This document shows, piece after piece, positions 1-10,705 of a stretch of 64,000 bases of DNA (positions within the stretch are counted from its first letter, which is position 1; each line of letters begins with the position of its first letter). The notes beneath the pieces were generated by a model. That model was not told the DNA's origin. It saw only the letters and a program-made list of their open reading frames with translations, and searched no databases. Both the position numbers and the translations under genes were made by a program. Source of the DNA: Thereva unica (taxonomy: Eukaryota > Arthropoda > Insecta > Diptera > Therevidae). Where the stretch lies: contig OX465282.1 in the NCBI GenBank assembly GCA_949987705.1, positions 65,779,922-65,843,921 of the forward strand, written 5' to 3'.

Positions 1-1
1 T

Positions 2-1330
2 ATCATAGTCAAAATACCCAAAAAGGGGGATCTAACAATATGCGACAACTGGAGAGGCATCTGTCTATTATCTACTGTGGGTAAAATCTTGTCCCACACT
101 ATACTATCAAGAATAAGAGAGGCAGTAGATCAAACGCTTAGAAGGCAGCAGGCCGGATTCAGGAAGGGCCGTTCATGTATAGATCACATCAACACCTTAA
201 GAATAATAGTGGAACAGTCTACTGAATTCCGATCCCCCCTTTACCTTGCTTTCGTAGATTATGAGAAAGCGTTCGACTCGGTTAATAGGAGCTTTATATG
301 GCAGGCATTACGGCGACGTGGACTGCCGGATAAGATAATAGAATTGATAAAAGCCCTATACAACAATTCCAAATGCAGAGTTCTCCATAACGGAAAATTA
401 TCCGACAGCTTTGAGGTGAGTTCAGGAGTACGACAAGGATGCTTACTATCCCCATTACTATTTCTTATAGTAATAAATGACATTCTTGTTGGCGCTCTAG
501 ATAGTAGAACAGGCGGCATACAGTGGGGTTTGCTAGATCGCCTTAAGGACCTTGACTACGCAGATGATATCTGTTTGCTGGCCCACAGACATCAGGAGCT
601 AAAAAACATGTTAAACAATTTGGCAACAGAAAGTAGTCTAGCAGGCTTAAGGCTGAATCCGAATAAAACCAAAGAAATGCGGATAAATGCAAACACACTT
701 GAACGAACTGCGCTGAATAACCGTGACGTGGAACTGGTAGATAAATTCTGCTACCTCGGTAGTATTATTACCGAAAATGGTGGTGCAGAAGAAGACGTCA
801 GTTCCAGAATAAATAAAGCACGAAGCGCATATGCATGCTTGTTCCGCATATGGAGATCAACGGAGATCTCAACCAACACCAAATTGCGGCTGTTCAACTC
901 CAACGTTAAGGCAGTTCTTTTATACGGTTGCGAAACATGGAAAGTCACCCAATTCATCACAGGGCGCCTACAAGTCTTCATAAACAGATGCCTACGTCGT
1001 ATCCTAAAAATCCGCTGGCAAGATAGAATTTCAAATGAAGAGCTATGGCGCCGTGCCGGCCAAGAAAGGATAGACGACCAAATCAGGCGAAGGAAATGGA
1101 ATTGGGTTGGCCACACCTTGCGACGCGATAACGAAAATCTAGCCAAACAGGCCCTTGACTGGAACCCGCAAGGATCCCGTCGAGTTGGAAGACCTAGAAC
1201 AACGTGGAGGAGAACCCTACTAGCAGAGGCCGCAACTACTGGGAGATCCTGGTCAGAGCTAAGAGCTGTCGCGCAAAACAGAGTCCGCTGGAGGGCAACT
1301 GTTTCCGCCCTATGTCCCACGAGGGATTAA
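2..1330 (+). CDS. LINE reverse transcriptase, 5' part cut by window edge
   Basis: The frame is open from base 2 and stops at 1330, so the protein enters from outside the window (about 442 residues visible). Reverse-transcriptase blocks appear in order: QAGFRKGRSCIDHI, FVDYEKAFDSV (first catalytic Asp), SGVRQGCLLSPLLF, and LDYADDICLL (catalytic YADD). After the polymerase comes a C-terminal region ending in a GRPRTTWRRT motif, common in arthropod LINE ORF2 proteins of the CR1/RTE kind. There is no RNase H domain. The stop is followed by a short GATA/ATAG repeat (about 1340-1357), which fits a LINE 3' tail. It has no frameshift or stop in the visible part, so it may be a young copy. The clade is not certain; that it is a non-LTR reverse transcriptase is. 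Confidence 0.9.
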   Translation: MIVKIPKKGDLTICDNWRGICLLSTVGKILSHTILSRIREAVDQTLRRQQAGFRKGRSCIDHINTLRIIVEQSTEFRSPLYLAFVDYEKAFDSVNRSFIWQALRRRGLPDKIIELIKALYNNSKCRVLHNGKLSDSFEVSSGVRQGCLLSPLLFLIVINDILVGALDSRTGGIQWGLLDRLKDLDYADDICLLAHRHQELKNMLNNLATESSLAGLRLNPNKTKEMRINANTLERTALNNRDVELVDKFCYLGSIITENGGAEEDVSSRINKARSAYACLFRIWRSTEISTNTKLRLFNSNVKAVLLYGCETWKVTQFITGRLQVFINRCLRRILKIRWQDRISNEELWRRAGQERIDDQIRRRKWNWVGHTLRRDNENLAKQALDWNPQGSRRVGRPRTTWRRTLLAEAATTGRSWSELRAVAQNRVRWRATVSALCPTRD

Positions 1331-1357
1331 GGGGCACATAGATAGATAGATAGAGGT

Positions 1358-2087
1358 TTAGAATCCATTATCAGTTTTTTGAAAAACAAATTAGCGGCCA
1401 TTTATGTTAAAAACTCATAATTTTAATGAAAATGGATGTTTGGGGTTTCGAATTTGACAATGTCTTCCGAAAACAAAATGGAGATGGAAATGGATGTCTG
1501 TGGTTTCGGATTTGACAATGGGTTGTATGCAAAAAAAGAGATCAATCTCGGATACAGGGATGTAGAATCTTTTACTCTATTTGGAAGATTGAGCAAAAAC
1601 TCTAATCTCAATCCCAATTTCGAATGCAAAAAGTTGAGAATATGCTCATGAGAATATTCTCAATTAACTGAGATCATTTCAAAAGCTTAACCCATTTAGC
1701 CATGCCGAATGAAAGTGAACACAAGGAGGCAACTAAATAAAATGAAAATATTGTTGCGGAAAACACAACTGCCATTCATAGAATAGGATCCGTAGAAGAA
1801 CGATCTTCAACTGCGCCACCAGGCGTAATACTTTTCAAAATGTAATACGAAATGTAACATATTATTTAGACCTTACATGAAAAACATTTCTTGTAATACC
1901 AAATAAATGCATTAATAATGTCTCACATGAAATACATTCAATTGTAATGCCAAAATAATGCATTACTTTTATATTACGTGTAAGACAGAACCTTCGGGCA
2001 CCGACAAAAGGGGTCCTCTCCCATATAAATTTAATGCGAAAATAATACGTTTTGTAATATCTTACAAAGGTATTACATATTAGCTTT
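1358..2087. other. No gene recognised; small local duplication
   Basis: AT-rich sequence without a convincing coding frame. About 34 bases (TGTTTGGGGTTTCGAATTTG region, near 1431-1462) recur slightly altered near 1488-1519. Between 1839 and 2090 the motif TAATAC/GTATTA recurs several times on both strands, probably the remains of a repeat I could not delimit. Confidence 0.4.
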
Positions 2088-3113
2088 GTTTATTGAGCTG
2101 CTCTAGGTTGAGCTAGCTTGAGATATCTCACGAAAAGGTGTTTCATGAGCAATTTGGTTGCTCTTACTTGCCTGAAGTTTCTCTGATTTCTGTTTCATGA
2201 GCTTGCTCTAAGTTGAGCTAGCTCACGGTTTTCTGCTCTACCTTTTTTGGTGGAGCAACTTGAGGCAAGCAATCAGCTGTTTGTCAACTGTCAAAATACC
2301 GCCATCCGTTAATTGAATATCTGAATTAGAGGAATCATCTAGCGCTTCCATCAACTGACTTGATAAATATTTTTCCATTTTTTAATTTAGTAACGTATTT
2401 ATCAAGTTTAAATAAATTTCACTTTAAAAACTGTCAGGTGAAGTTCTGACAATGCACTTTGAGAATTCTTGCCTGAAAAGTGTTTCATGAGATTTCTTGC
2501 TCTGAATTGCGCCAACTTGCATTATTTATTTTTGACAGCTGCTCTACTGTGAGCTGCCTTGAGCTGCGCTGCCTTTTTTTCGGTCTCAATAAACACAGCT
2601 ATTATATGAAAGACATTATAATTGCATTTCTGGCTGACTGGGTATATAAAAAAGAAATTATATTTCAGGAGCATTTGTAACTCGGGTCACTTATTTACTA
2701 GGGACATTCACATACCGCTGCGCCATTGGTTTCAAATAAAATTAATATCCAAATCTTTGGCTGTGGGTTTCGAGCGCATACAAATTGCTGTTGTTTTGGC
2801 GTGGCGTGGTGAAATTTGGACAAAATGGGATGCACTTCAATTTGGGGCTTTTGTACATAAGTCAATAAATCAAAACGATTTTTGTCAGATGTTCAATAAT
2901 TCAGGGTGCACTTGCAAATGACTACAAATGTTCAAATATAAAGACTGTTTGCTTAGCAAATACTTTATTATAAAAAATGACGATTATTTAAATTTTAGCT
3001 GTGAAACCGAAAAAACGTAGAGAAGAAAACGGTGATTTAAGTTGCTCCAGTTCAACTTAGAGCAGGCTCATGAAACATTTTGCTGAGACAGCTCAACCTA
3101 GAGCAAGGTCATT
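2088..3113. mobile_element. Fold-back/MITE-like element with repeated GCTCTAGGTTGAGCT termini
   Basis: The two ends are imperfect inverted repeats: GCTCTAGGTTGAGCT near 2098 on the left, and its complement near 3085-3100 on the right. The words GTTTCATGAG and TTGAGCTAGCT recur several times near the left end and in reverse near the right end. Complex subterminal repeats of this kind are typical of fold-back or non-autonomous DNA elements. No coding capacity is visible. The exact ends and target duplication are uncertain. Confidence 0.5.
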
Positions 3114-3497
3114 AAACACAACGGTTATCAGATCAGTCAAACACAAACCAAAAATTTTGGTCAACTTAAAATTATAATTTTTAATAATGAAATTGCGTTA
3201 TAATTAAGTCTTCGCAAAAGTGTAGTGCCAGGAGAAATCAAAATAAGAAGGTAATAGTTTACAGGGCAAAAATGTTGACTTCTGTGGAAAAATAACAACA
3301 ATTTAGAAGGTCACGTTTCCCATTGGACTTTGGGAAGTTAAGAGCTCAAAAAATGAGAAATTAATTTGGTAAAGATCTAAATGTGTAAACTATCATCGGA
3401 TGACTCTATTCTGTTGGTTAAAGAGTGTAGGCAGGGATTGCTGGGTAAAGGGTCAGGAATTAAAAAATGCAGTTGCAGACGAATAAAATTATACCCA

Positions 3498-3749
3498 GGG
3501 GCCGTTTCGTGTATGGCGAACGACGATAGTTGAACAAAAAGAAATTGAAGTCGAAAAATTTTGTCGACGAACATTTTAGCGTTCGCATAGGCCGAAAGAA
3601 AATTGTTCGTGTCCTAATGCAAAAACTCGATAACCCAAGAGCTTTCGAGTGCCTTTCGTCGGCTTCAGACGAAAATTTTCAATTTTTTCGACTTACGCGA
3701 ACCCGAGACGAAAATAAAATTTCGTTTTCGACATACACGAACCGGCCCC
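3498..3749. mobile_element. MITE, 252 bp, GGGGCC..GGCCCC termini
   Basis: Imperfect terminal inverted repeats start GGGGCCGTTTCGTGTATGGC and end ...ACACGAACCGGCCCC. The interior is rich in TTTTCGAC-type words. A second, larger member with the same termini lies at 25,347-26,417, and a one-ended relative starts near 56,632. The superfamily is not known; no clear target duplication was found. Confidence 0.7.
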
Positions 3750-4684
3750 AAATTTCTTCTGCTGCAGGTTTAGCTGTAGCAGTCATCGAACACACGTTAT
3801 TTATGTAACTTTATTAAATCTTATTTCCTTCCGTGTCACAACAAAAAAGGCCGATCCTGACACTTTACAATCGAATACTTTTGCAAAACAATCATTTTAA
3901 TGTGCCCTGCCAACACCTATTCAACCATAACCTTGCATTTGATTTCAAGCCAAAGTTTTGTGGTTTTACCACGCCAGTAGAAAGATTTTATCGGAAGCAA
4001 GAAATCCAAAAACCTGAAATTCCACTAACCAGTAGGAAATTACGAGCCCTTGTACACAATACCCCGAAATGATAACTATAATACATTTTTTTTGGCGATA
4101 CATATTTGATATTTAGTGAAAGTAATACCAAACTAGTTTCGAATCACAGCGTCAGCATAACAATGGCGAAATAAATACATTATGTATGTACGTGAAAACA
4201 GATCCCCTCGCTAATAATTATAAAAAATATATTTCGAATACAATCTTTGTCTTTTTTGGCTATAATAAAAATTTGTTTTTCTAAATAGATTAATTTAAGC
4301 TCATATCTGCACTTTTGCAATAAATAACATTAAATATTCTGAACGAAAATGACGCCTGAGCACACATCCACAATCAATATCTAATTTTGCTTACCTGGTT
4401 ATTTTGCTAATTATTAAGAAATATTACAAACATATTTCAAATTAATTTTACTTTATAAATAATACACAATTCTTTATTGCAGGAGAGAAACAAAATGTAT
4501 TTCCACACGCCGAAGAGGACTCCGCAATTAGGCGATTCCCAAGCGGCGTTTACATAAGCGGCAGTATCGAGTATCGAACGAAACTACAGACAATTTTAGT
4601 CTCCACGGCAATGGAAATCTAAAAATTTCCTTGCGAGGGAAAACTATCATGTGTAAGCACAACCAATGGTGCAAGTTACACTAT
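3750..4684. other. No gene recognised
   Basis: AT-rich stretch with short open frames that lack recognisable motifs. The sequence GGTGCAAGTTACACTAT just before 4684 recurs inverted near 5465-5480, so the MITE at 4685-5138 may sit inside an older, degraded inverted-repeat element of about 0.8 kb. Confidence 0.35.
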
Positions 4685-5138
4685 GAGCGAGTTTACACGG
4701 GTGCATCAAATAATTAAATTAAATTTGATGCAGCGGGGTCCCTGACAATTAAAATAATCCGCTGCATTAATTTAGTTCACAGAACTTATTTGATGCACTG
4801 CCGTGTAAACAGTTGAGTGCATTAAATTGACATTTCAAGAAGAGCATATATTTTCACTTTAAAATTAAAAATGGAAATGGAATTACAAATGGAATCGCGG
4901 ACGAGGCGCAGTTCTAATTGGACAAATCTAGAAACAAAATTATTTATAGATATCTGCAAAGATATAAATATTTGCACAATCATGGACACAAAATCGGTGC
5001 ATCTCCGCATTAAAAAAATTTGGTTCAATATTTAATCACCGAACTAAAAGTGACAGCTAATCACATACCGTGTAAACGACACGGCTTAATGCAGTGTGCA
5101 TCAAATTAGTTATTTGATGCACCCGTGTAAACTCGCTC
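4685..5138 (+). mobile_element. MITE, 454 bp, GAGCGAGTTTACACGGG termini, TAT duplication
   Basis: Terminal inverted repeats are GAGCGAGTTTACACGGGTGC and its complement, flanked by TAT on both sides (4682-4684 and 5139-5141). A second copy of exactly the same length lies at 39,224-39,677, flanked by ATA. Three-base A/T target duplications and an internal Myb/SANT-like frame point to the PIF/Harbinger superfamily, whose autonomous members encode a Myb/SANT-like accessory protein. Confidence 0.85.
4871..5035 (+). CDS. Short Myb/SANT-like frame inside MITE
   Basis: A 54-residue frame starts MEMELQMESRTRRSSNWTNL and ends IKKIWFNI before TAA. The pattern SNW-T--E--LFI-IC resembles the start of the SANT/Myb-like domain in PIF/Harbinger accessory proteins. 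The other copy (39,410-39,574) keeps the frame fully open with only a few substitutions. It is far shorter than a whole accessory protein, so it is probably a residual exon and not a working gene. The assignment is by eye. Confidence 0.45.
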   Translation: MEMELQMESRTRRSSNWTNLETKLFIDICKDINICTIMDTKSVHLRIKKIWFNI

Positions 5139-5499
5139 TATCATTCATTTCGTTTATTACCCCCATACACAAAACCGGTTTTTCAGGCAAGGGGTCGCAG
5201 GGAAGTACAATTCATGCGTCATATGACTCCTCACTTTTGAGCCAGAAAATTTGCCAGACTCACCCTCCATTACACTAACACAAATATAACATCGTACTCG
5301 GGGGTCTGCGAAAACTATGAGAAATTCCCCCTCTCATTCGCGTTTATTGCACAACTACAAACGCATCACAATCTTTACACAAAAAAGAGGTAGAAAAATG
5401 AATGCTTAGTGTAATACCCGCATCATACACAAACCGTTTTGATGTGAGTATCGAGTGATGGATAGTGTAACTTGCACCAATAATTACCTTCATCTTAAC
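5139..5499. other. No gene recognised between MITE and FB1
   Basis: Low-complexity and AT-rich sequence with a short inverted match (ATAGTGTAACTTGCACC, about 5465-5481) to the left flank of the preceding MITE. No coding frame is supported. Confidence 0.35.
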
Positions 5500-5550
5500 G
5501 TGTTGTTTAGACGGTTCGGTTTGGGGCGCCCCAAAGGAAAAATTTGTTTA

Positions 5551-5877
5551 GACCGGTTCTACACATTCAACTTTGCATTCCACTTTTTGACGTTCAATTC
5601 TGTCGCTCGCGTCTACACATTTTCAACTCTTCAAGAAGCAGATCGAAAATCTCGGCTGTCTTTGCTATCCGTGTACACTCATACTCATATATATTCGCAC
5701 ACTCATAAAAATGTTGAACGAAAACACAAAAGTTGAACGCAAATTTCCATTCCATTCTGAGCTGCTTTCCATATTCCTTTCAACTCTAGTCTGTTTCAAA
5801 CTTTGCATTGGAGTGAAAGAGAAAAAAAAGTTGAACGTCAAAAAGTGGAATGCAAAGTTGAATGTGTAGAACCGGTC
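5551..5877 (+). mobile_element. MITE family GACCGG, copy A
   Basis: 327 bp with terminal inverted repeats beginning GACCGGTTCTACACATTCAA. Flanked by TTA on both sides (5548-5550, 5878-5880). The second FB1 copy shows the uninterrupted site (TTAGACGGGTCGC near 40,970), which fixes the target duplication as TTA. Other copies are at 5881-6206, 43,112-43,428 and 55,414-55,740. Confidence 0.93.
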
Positions 5878-5880
5878 TTA

Positions 5881-6206
5881 GACCGGTTCTACACATTCAA
5901 CCTTGCATTCCACTTTTTGACGTTCAATTCTGTCGCTCGTGTCTACACATTTTCAACTTTTCAAGAAGAAGATCGAAAATCGCGTCTCTCACTGCTATCC
6001 GTGTACACTCATATTCATACATATACGCACACTCATAAAAATGTTGAACGAAAATACAAAAGTTGAACGCAAATTTCCATTCCATTCTGAGCTGCTTCCA
6101 TTTTCCTTTCAACTCTAGTCTGTTTCAAACTTTTCATTGGAGTGAAAGAGAAAAAAAAGTTGAACGTCAAAAAGTGGAATGCAAAGTTGAATGTGTAGAA
6201 CCGGTC
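5881..6206 (+). mobile_element. MITE family GACCGG, copy B, abutting copy A
   Basis: 326 bp, same orientation as copy A and about as long. The trinucleotide TTA at 5878-5880 serves as right flank of A and left flank of B, and a third TTA (6207-6209) closes the array. One copy therefore inserted into the target duplication of the other. Internal differences between A and B show that they are not a simple recent tandem duplication. Confidence 0.93.
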
Positions 6207-6354
6207 TTAGACGGTTCGCTTTGAGTCAAGTCGCTTTTAAGACAGCTGGAACGATCGGAATGAGAACTACATAGGGCTGGACAAAACGAGCAATATTTAT
6301 TTTTAACTTTTTTTTTAACTAAAAAAATGTTTACAACAATAGCAAAAATAAACT

Positions 6355-7187
6355 TTTTTTTATGTGGCAGTGCTAAGCTCAGGAGTCACCCTTTGTACTA
6401 CCAGTCCGTCATGTCAGTTGTCATGTCATGGTGCAATGTCTAGCAGTAAGCTTAGTGCGGCAGGGAGGGTGGGGGAATAGGTTAAGGATTATAAAGGTAC
6501 GGGGGGTATTGAAGAAGGTGGTGATGAACCCTGCGTTTGAACTCTTGGATGTTGTAGGAGCTCGGAAATACTGACTGCGAGAGATTATTCCACAGTCGAG
6601 TTGTTCTATTTACAAACGAATTCATATCTTGTTGAGTACGTGAAAGGGGGAGTTGCAGGTGGAGGGAATGAGACGAGTAGGCTAATCTGCCGGATTCTGG
6701 ATTGCCGTGGAGGCAGGAGAGCTTTTAGCTCGGAGGAACAGTCACTATGAAAGTAGCGATACAATTTGGTCAGTGCTGCTACATTCCTACGGTGGCTCAA
6801 GGGGTCGATGGTGGAGCAAATGGTGTCGTCATCAATTAGTTTAAGGGCCCTTTTTTGGACCTTATCTAACCATGCTAAGGTGGTTATTGGAGCGCCGCCC
6901 TAAACGATGGAGTTATATTCGAGAAGAGGCCGAATGTAGGATTTATAAATAACAGCACGGGCCGATGGCTGGAGGAGGAACTTGCACCTCTTAAGAAATC
7001 CCAAGCACTGGGATGCTTGTTTGGCGATTTGGTATATGTGGTCATTCCATCGCAAGTCTTTGGCTAATGTCACGCCTAAGATGTGTAGGGATGGGTCAGC
7101 CATTAGTTGAACTTCACCCACTTTCAAAGGTGGAGAGGTGTTGAACTTCTTTTTGGAGATAAGACAGTACTTGGTTTTGTCGGAGTT
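6355..7187 (-). pseudogene. 5'-truncated LINE fragment: C-terminal end of reverse transcriptase
   Basis: Read on the minus strand from about 7187, the frame gives the end of a CR1-like reverse transcriptase: SDKTKYCLISKKK, LHILGVTLAKDLRWNDHI, and a stretch with PLLEY and DKVQKRALKLID followed by PLSHRRNVAALTKLYRYF. It ends near 6470 and is followed by a run of A on that strand (6355-6362 region), as expected for a LINE 3' end. A stop interrupts the distal part. FB1 copy 2 (near 41,135-41,150) lacks the whole segment, so this is a 5'-truncated insertion into FB1. There is no YADD box, because the truncation lies downstream of it. Confidence 0.8.
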
Positions 7188-7223
7188 GAAGAGCATTTAG
7201 ATTTTTTATAAGAACAAGATAGT

Positions 7224-7349
7224 AGGTGTGTTCGCGTACTCGCCTGCGGGCTCCATCGGGCGCCAGGAAGCGCCCGAAACCGCCAGATTTCTGGCGGTTT
7301 CGGGCACTTTCTGGTGCCTGATGGAACAGGCAAGTACGCGAACACACCT
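7224..7349. mobile_element. Hairpin MITE, 126 bp, AGT duplication
   Basis: Almost a complete palindrome: AGGTGTGTTCGCGTACTCGC on the left and its near complement on the right, with a second GC-rich hairpin (GCGCCCGAAACCGCCAG) in the middle. Flanked by AGT (7221-7223, 7350-7352). The paralogous empty site in FB1 copy 2 has a single AGT near 41,173. Confidence 0.9.
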
Positions 7350-7481
7350 AGTATTAGAAGGAGCTTAGCACCAAGAGTTGGTTGGCTCCAAGGATTTCAA
7401 ATTAAATGAATATCTTCTATTCTTGTATAAAGAAAAATTATAACATCCAATTGAAACAAAAATATTTTACTGACTGACAAT

Positions 7482-7744
7482 GGGCGCACCCAGCGCACTC
7501 AACAGCTGAGAAGCGGCTAAGTGCTGAGCTCGTTGGATGGCTAGCTGAACTAAGCAGCTTAGCTCAGCGGCTGGCAAATTTCCCAGGGTAAAAATTTTAT
7601 GCTAAGTAGCTCAGCGGTAGTTAATTGATGTTATTTAAAATAAAAAAAAATCTGTTCCATCCAGCCGGCACATATTGCCGAGTTACTTTTTACGCTGTGC
7701 TGTTCAGCTAAGCGGCTTTTTCGCTGAGTGTGCTGGATGCGCCT
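7482..7744. mobile_element. MITE, 263 bp, GGGCGCA termini, AAT duplication
   Basis: Ends GGGCGCACCCAGCGCACTCA and TGAGTGTGCTGGATGCGCCT; flanked by AAT (7479-7481, 7745-7747). FB1 copy 2 has the unfilled site GACAATTAG near 41,300. The interior is rich in GCTAAGCGGCT/AGCTCAGC words repeated on both strands. Confidence 0.88.
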
Positions 7745-7921
7745 AATTAGTTAAATTTAAAAAGCAATGCTAATGTAATAACAAAACTATAAATCGAGAA
7801 TACACAGTCAATATATAAAAAAAGCGAAAATGTCTTCATAACAGTTTTGTAGAGAATCGTATGCTCTACAAAAAAGCCTTATTATAATGATTAGCGAAAT
7901 CATCATCATCATAAATTCAAT

Positions 7922-8267
7922 GGGCCTTTCCACACTAGTATTCTGCATTCAGTATGCAAACGGGTTTTTCAGGAAGGGGGTAAGAGAATCAAGGAGAATT
8001 CTCTACAAAAAGTGATGAACTTGGAGAGAAATGTGCAGCACATTTCAAACCTATTTCTCGGGCGTCAACTCACTTACACCAATAGAGACACAGTTGGGGG
8101 GTTCAGAAATTTTCAAGCACTAAATTCGAAATGAAGCACACGCACACAATCAAGTACTTAATCGGAATATGAATGGTTACGCCGCTGCAAGAATACAGGT
8201 GTGGAAATCGCGGTTGTTGTCAATCCAGTTTGCATACTGCATACAGAATACTAGTGTGGAAAGGCCC
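7922..8267. mobile_element. MITE, 346 bp, GGGCCTTTCCACACTAG termini, AAT duplication
   Basis: Inverted termini GGGCCTTTCCACACTAGTAT and its complement, flanked by AAT (7919-7921, 8268-8270). The unfilled site TTCAATAGC is seen in FB1 copy 2 near 44,495. Confidence 0.9.
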
Positions 8268-8608
8268 AATAGCTTATACCCAATCAAAATCCATTTCTAA
8301 AAAACATCACCCTTTCTACCAAATGTGTCAAAATATTTTCATAAAAATGTTCATTTTATTATTTTGTTTTAACTATTATTTTATTGAATTTTCTTAGCTC
8401 AACCGTTTTAATAAATATTTCCACAGACCATTTCTTTTAACAATATTGTTTACTTTTATTTTAACAATTGCTTTTTTGGTCAACCCTAGAGAACACAAGT
8501 TAAAAGATTCTCCTTCCTCATTAAAATACGTCTGCTCATCACGGCGACTGAAACAAAAATCAAATGGAACACTAAACTGATCCAAAATGGAATTAGAACA
8601 TACAGCTG

Positions 8609-9085
8609 GAGCGCGTTCAAAAACCTTACTATAGTAAACCACGAGGTAAGCTGTGGTTATGCTACATCACTTCACTTAACCACGAAAATTTATGTTTAAC
8701 CATGGAGGTTTTTGAACGCACCGTGGTTAACTACGTGGTAAAGAAAATTTAAATTTTTTTCCATCAAATAGTGTCGGCTATTTGCCTCAATTATTTCCAA
8801 TAATTATTTATTTAAATGAATCTCACAAATCCCACTTTGATTTGTTCATTATTAACATTAAAATAAATGTCAAAAAATTGTTTTTATTCTTCTTCTTCTT
8901 AACTATCGCTAACCATGCTCGGGAGCATGGTTAAAATTTAACTACACCATGGTTAACCACGGGAGTTTTTGAACGCCAAAAAGTTATGCTCGTGGTTATG
9001 TTGTAGTTAACCACGGAGTTTTTGAACGACAAAAGTTTACCATAGTTAACCATGGTTAACCATAGTAAGGTTTTTGAACGCGCTC
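8609..9085. mobile_element. MITE, 477 bp, GAGCGCGTTCAAAAACC termini
   Basis: Inverted termini GAGCGCGTTCAAAAACC and GGTTTTTGAACGCGCTC. Inside, the words GGTTAACCA and TTTTTGAACG recur many times in both orientations. FB1 copy 2 has the empty site CAGCTGATC near 44,873. The flanks are CTG and TTG, a 3-bp duplication with one change. Confidence 0.85.
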
Positions 9086-9209
9086 TTGATCAGAAAAGGC
9101 GAACGTGAGTCGCTATAAAATCGAAACGCACTTCCCTCCCACCCGACCACTCCCCGCATCCAAAATTTCGTGTTGAAAGGTGATGGGCGCGACCCGTCTA
9201 AACAGTCAC

Positions 9210-9816
9210 CGTCTCGATTTTAAAGTTACTCACGTTCGCCTTTACTGATCAGCTGTTAGTTTGAATTCCATTTTGTATCACTTTAGTGTTCCATTTTATT
9301 TTTGTTTCAGCTGCCGCGATGAGCAGACGTGTTTTTATGAGGAAGGAGAATTTTTTGACTTTCCGACGGATAAGGATTTACAATCGCCCTCGGGATCCCA
9401 TTTGCGCCAATTTCATGTTCGCTTACTATCTCGGGCTCGAAAAAGAGGGGAAATTTTCGCTTCCCCTTTTGCCAATTTGTGCCAGAGGTTTTGAGTCCCG
9501 GCGATTGTGGATTGCTGTTTGTAGTGTATTTGAATTGTCAAAAGGAAATGTCAATTATCATGTTAAACCAAAACGATTACGACTTGATGAAAATAAGTTC
9601 TTTATTTGGTGCCTAGTAACAAGATTTTAAATAATTTCATGCATAAATTATTAGTTTCATTAGCTTTATGTCATTAATTTGAAGACCCAAGTGATTTCTA
9701 GGTTAGATTTGCCAAAAACAGCCCAGAAGGTTTTCGCTTACTTTCATATTTTTATCCCCACTCTTCAATTTTATTGTCAAAAATCTCGGGATCCCGAGGG
9801 ATCCCATCATGGAGCC
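9210..9816. other. Inverted FB1 fragment and unassigned 114-residue frame
   Basis: 9210-9350 is the reverse complement of FB1 interior sequence. The frame 9286-9630 (+) overlaps it: after a polypyrimidine-CAG (9301-9310 region) come RRVFMRKENFLTFRRIRIYN and a run rich in aromatic and basic residues. I recognise no domain, and it is most likely chance coding inside repeat DNA. The remainder to 9816 holds nothing recognisable. Confidence 0.3.
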
Positions 9817-10202
9817 TAGACAAGGAGTTAAAACTCTTATGGCGAAAATAACCGGAAATGGAAGGTTGCAGAAACTAAACTTCTAGTTCCTTTTTTGCCA
9901 CAGATGTCGCCTAAAGCTGACGTTCACCACATGAAGTTAGCTGATTAATGGAGCAATGCAAAAAAAAATCATTGGAAATTAATAAAAATTCATTGGAAAA
10001 TTCATAAATTGGTTAAATACAAAAAATCGCATCGATATAAATCCAATTTAGAAGCCCATTTTTCAAGTTAGGCATAAAAATAAATTATCTTGATAGTTAA
10101 CGAACCGGATGAATGCGATCGGCCATGTTTTTTGGTATACATGTGACTGTGGCGCCCTCACTCAATCAAACAAAAATTGACAACACGTAGTTTTAACTCC
10201 TT

Positions 10203-10705
10203 GGGTGTGTTTCTTTACTCATTCCATAGAAGGAATAGAATTAAAAGAATACTTGATGGAATATTCGGAATAGAATGAATAAAGAAACGCACCGGGAATG
10301 ACAGTAAACAAACTGAAGAAAAATTGTGATATATTCAAAAGAGTTGTGTATTTTAAAAATATTGTGGGACCTATATGTAAACTATAATAAGATTAGACTT
10401 GATGTCTCCTGGGGTCCATTTGAAATTATTATTATCCATATCTGAAATTATTATTATTATTAGAAATACTTTTAAAAATGATAACAAATAAATAAGGGCT
10501 ATGGCTGCCGCTTTCTTGCCAAATGACACAATTATGACGGTAATATATTTATATTATGTTATATTAGTAAGGTTAATTCCCTTTATTCTAAAAGTGTTCC
10601 ACCTCAAGAGGTAGTTTAAAAAGAATACATTCCGAATATCCCGAATGAATAAAGAAACGCTTCACCTGTCAATTCGAAACTTGGGAATGAATAAAGAAAC
10701 ACATT
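10203..10705 (+). mobile_element. W MITE, forward copy, right end missing
   Basis: Starts GGGTGTGTTTCTTTACTCAT and matches the complete W element at 40,360-40,906, but lacks the last 40 or so bases. It is joined directly to a full reverse copy (10,706-11,252), making a near-perfect inverted dimer. Confidence 0.85.

Larger units (their letters stand above)
5500..9209 (+). mobile_element. FB1 composite element, copy 1
   Basis: The left end GTGTTGTTTAGACGG and right end CCCGTCTAAACAGTCAC match the termini of the full copy at 40,910-46,415 (GTGCCTGTTTAGACGG / CCGTCTAAACAGGCAC). The two copies align in segments over their whole length. Copy 1 carries insertions absent from copy 2 at 5551-6206, about 6355-7187, 7224-7349, 7482-7744, 7922-8267 and 8609-9085. 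It lacks a matching 3-bp target duplication. The sequence just past its right end (9,210-9,350) is the reverse complement of part of its own interior (about 8,500-8,605 plus 9,090-9,135), so the right boundary has been rearranged. No transposase is visible. Confidence 0.75.

Noticed and set aside
751..1320. Long minus-strand open frame opposite the first LINE
   Set aside because: It is the antisense shadow of the reverse-transcriptase frame and has no motif of its own.
5455..6066. Two similar 90-residue proteins in tandem
   Set aside because: They are translations of the two GACCGG MITE copies, and the same frame occurs in copy C; there is no coding signature.
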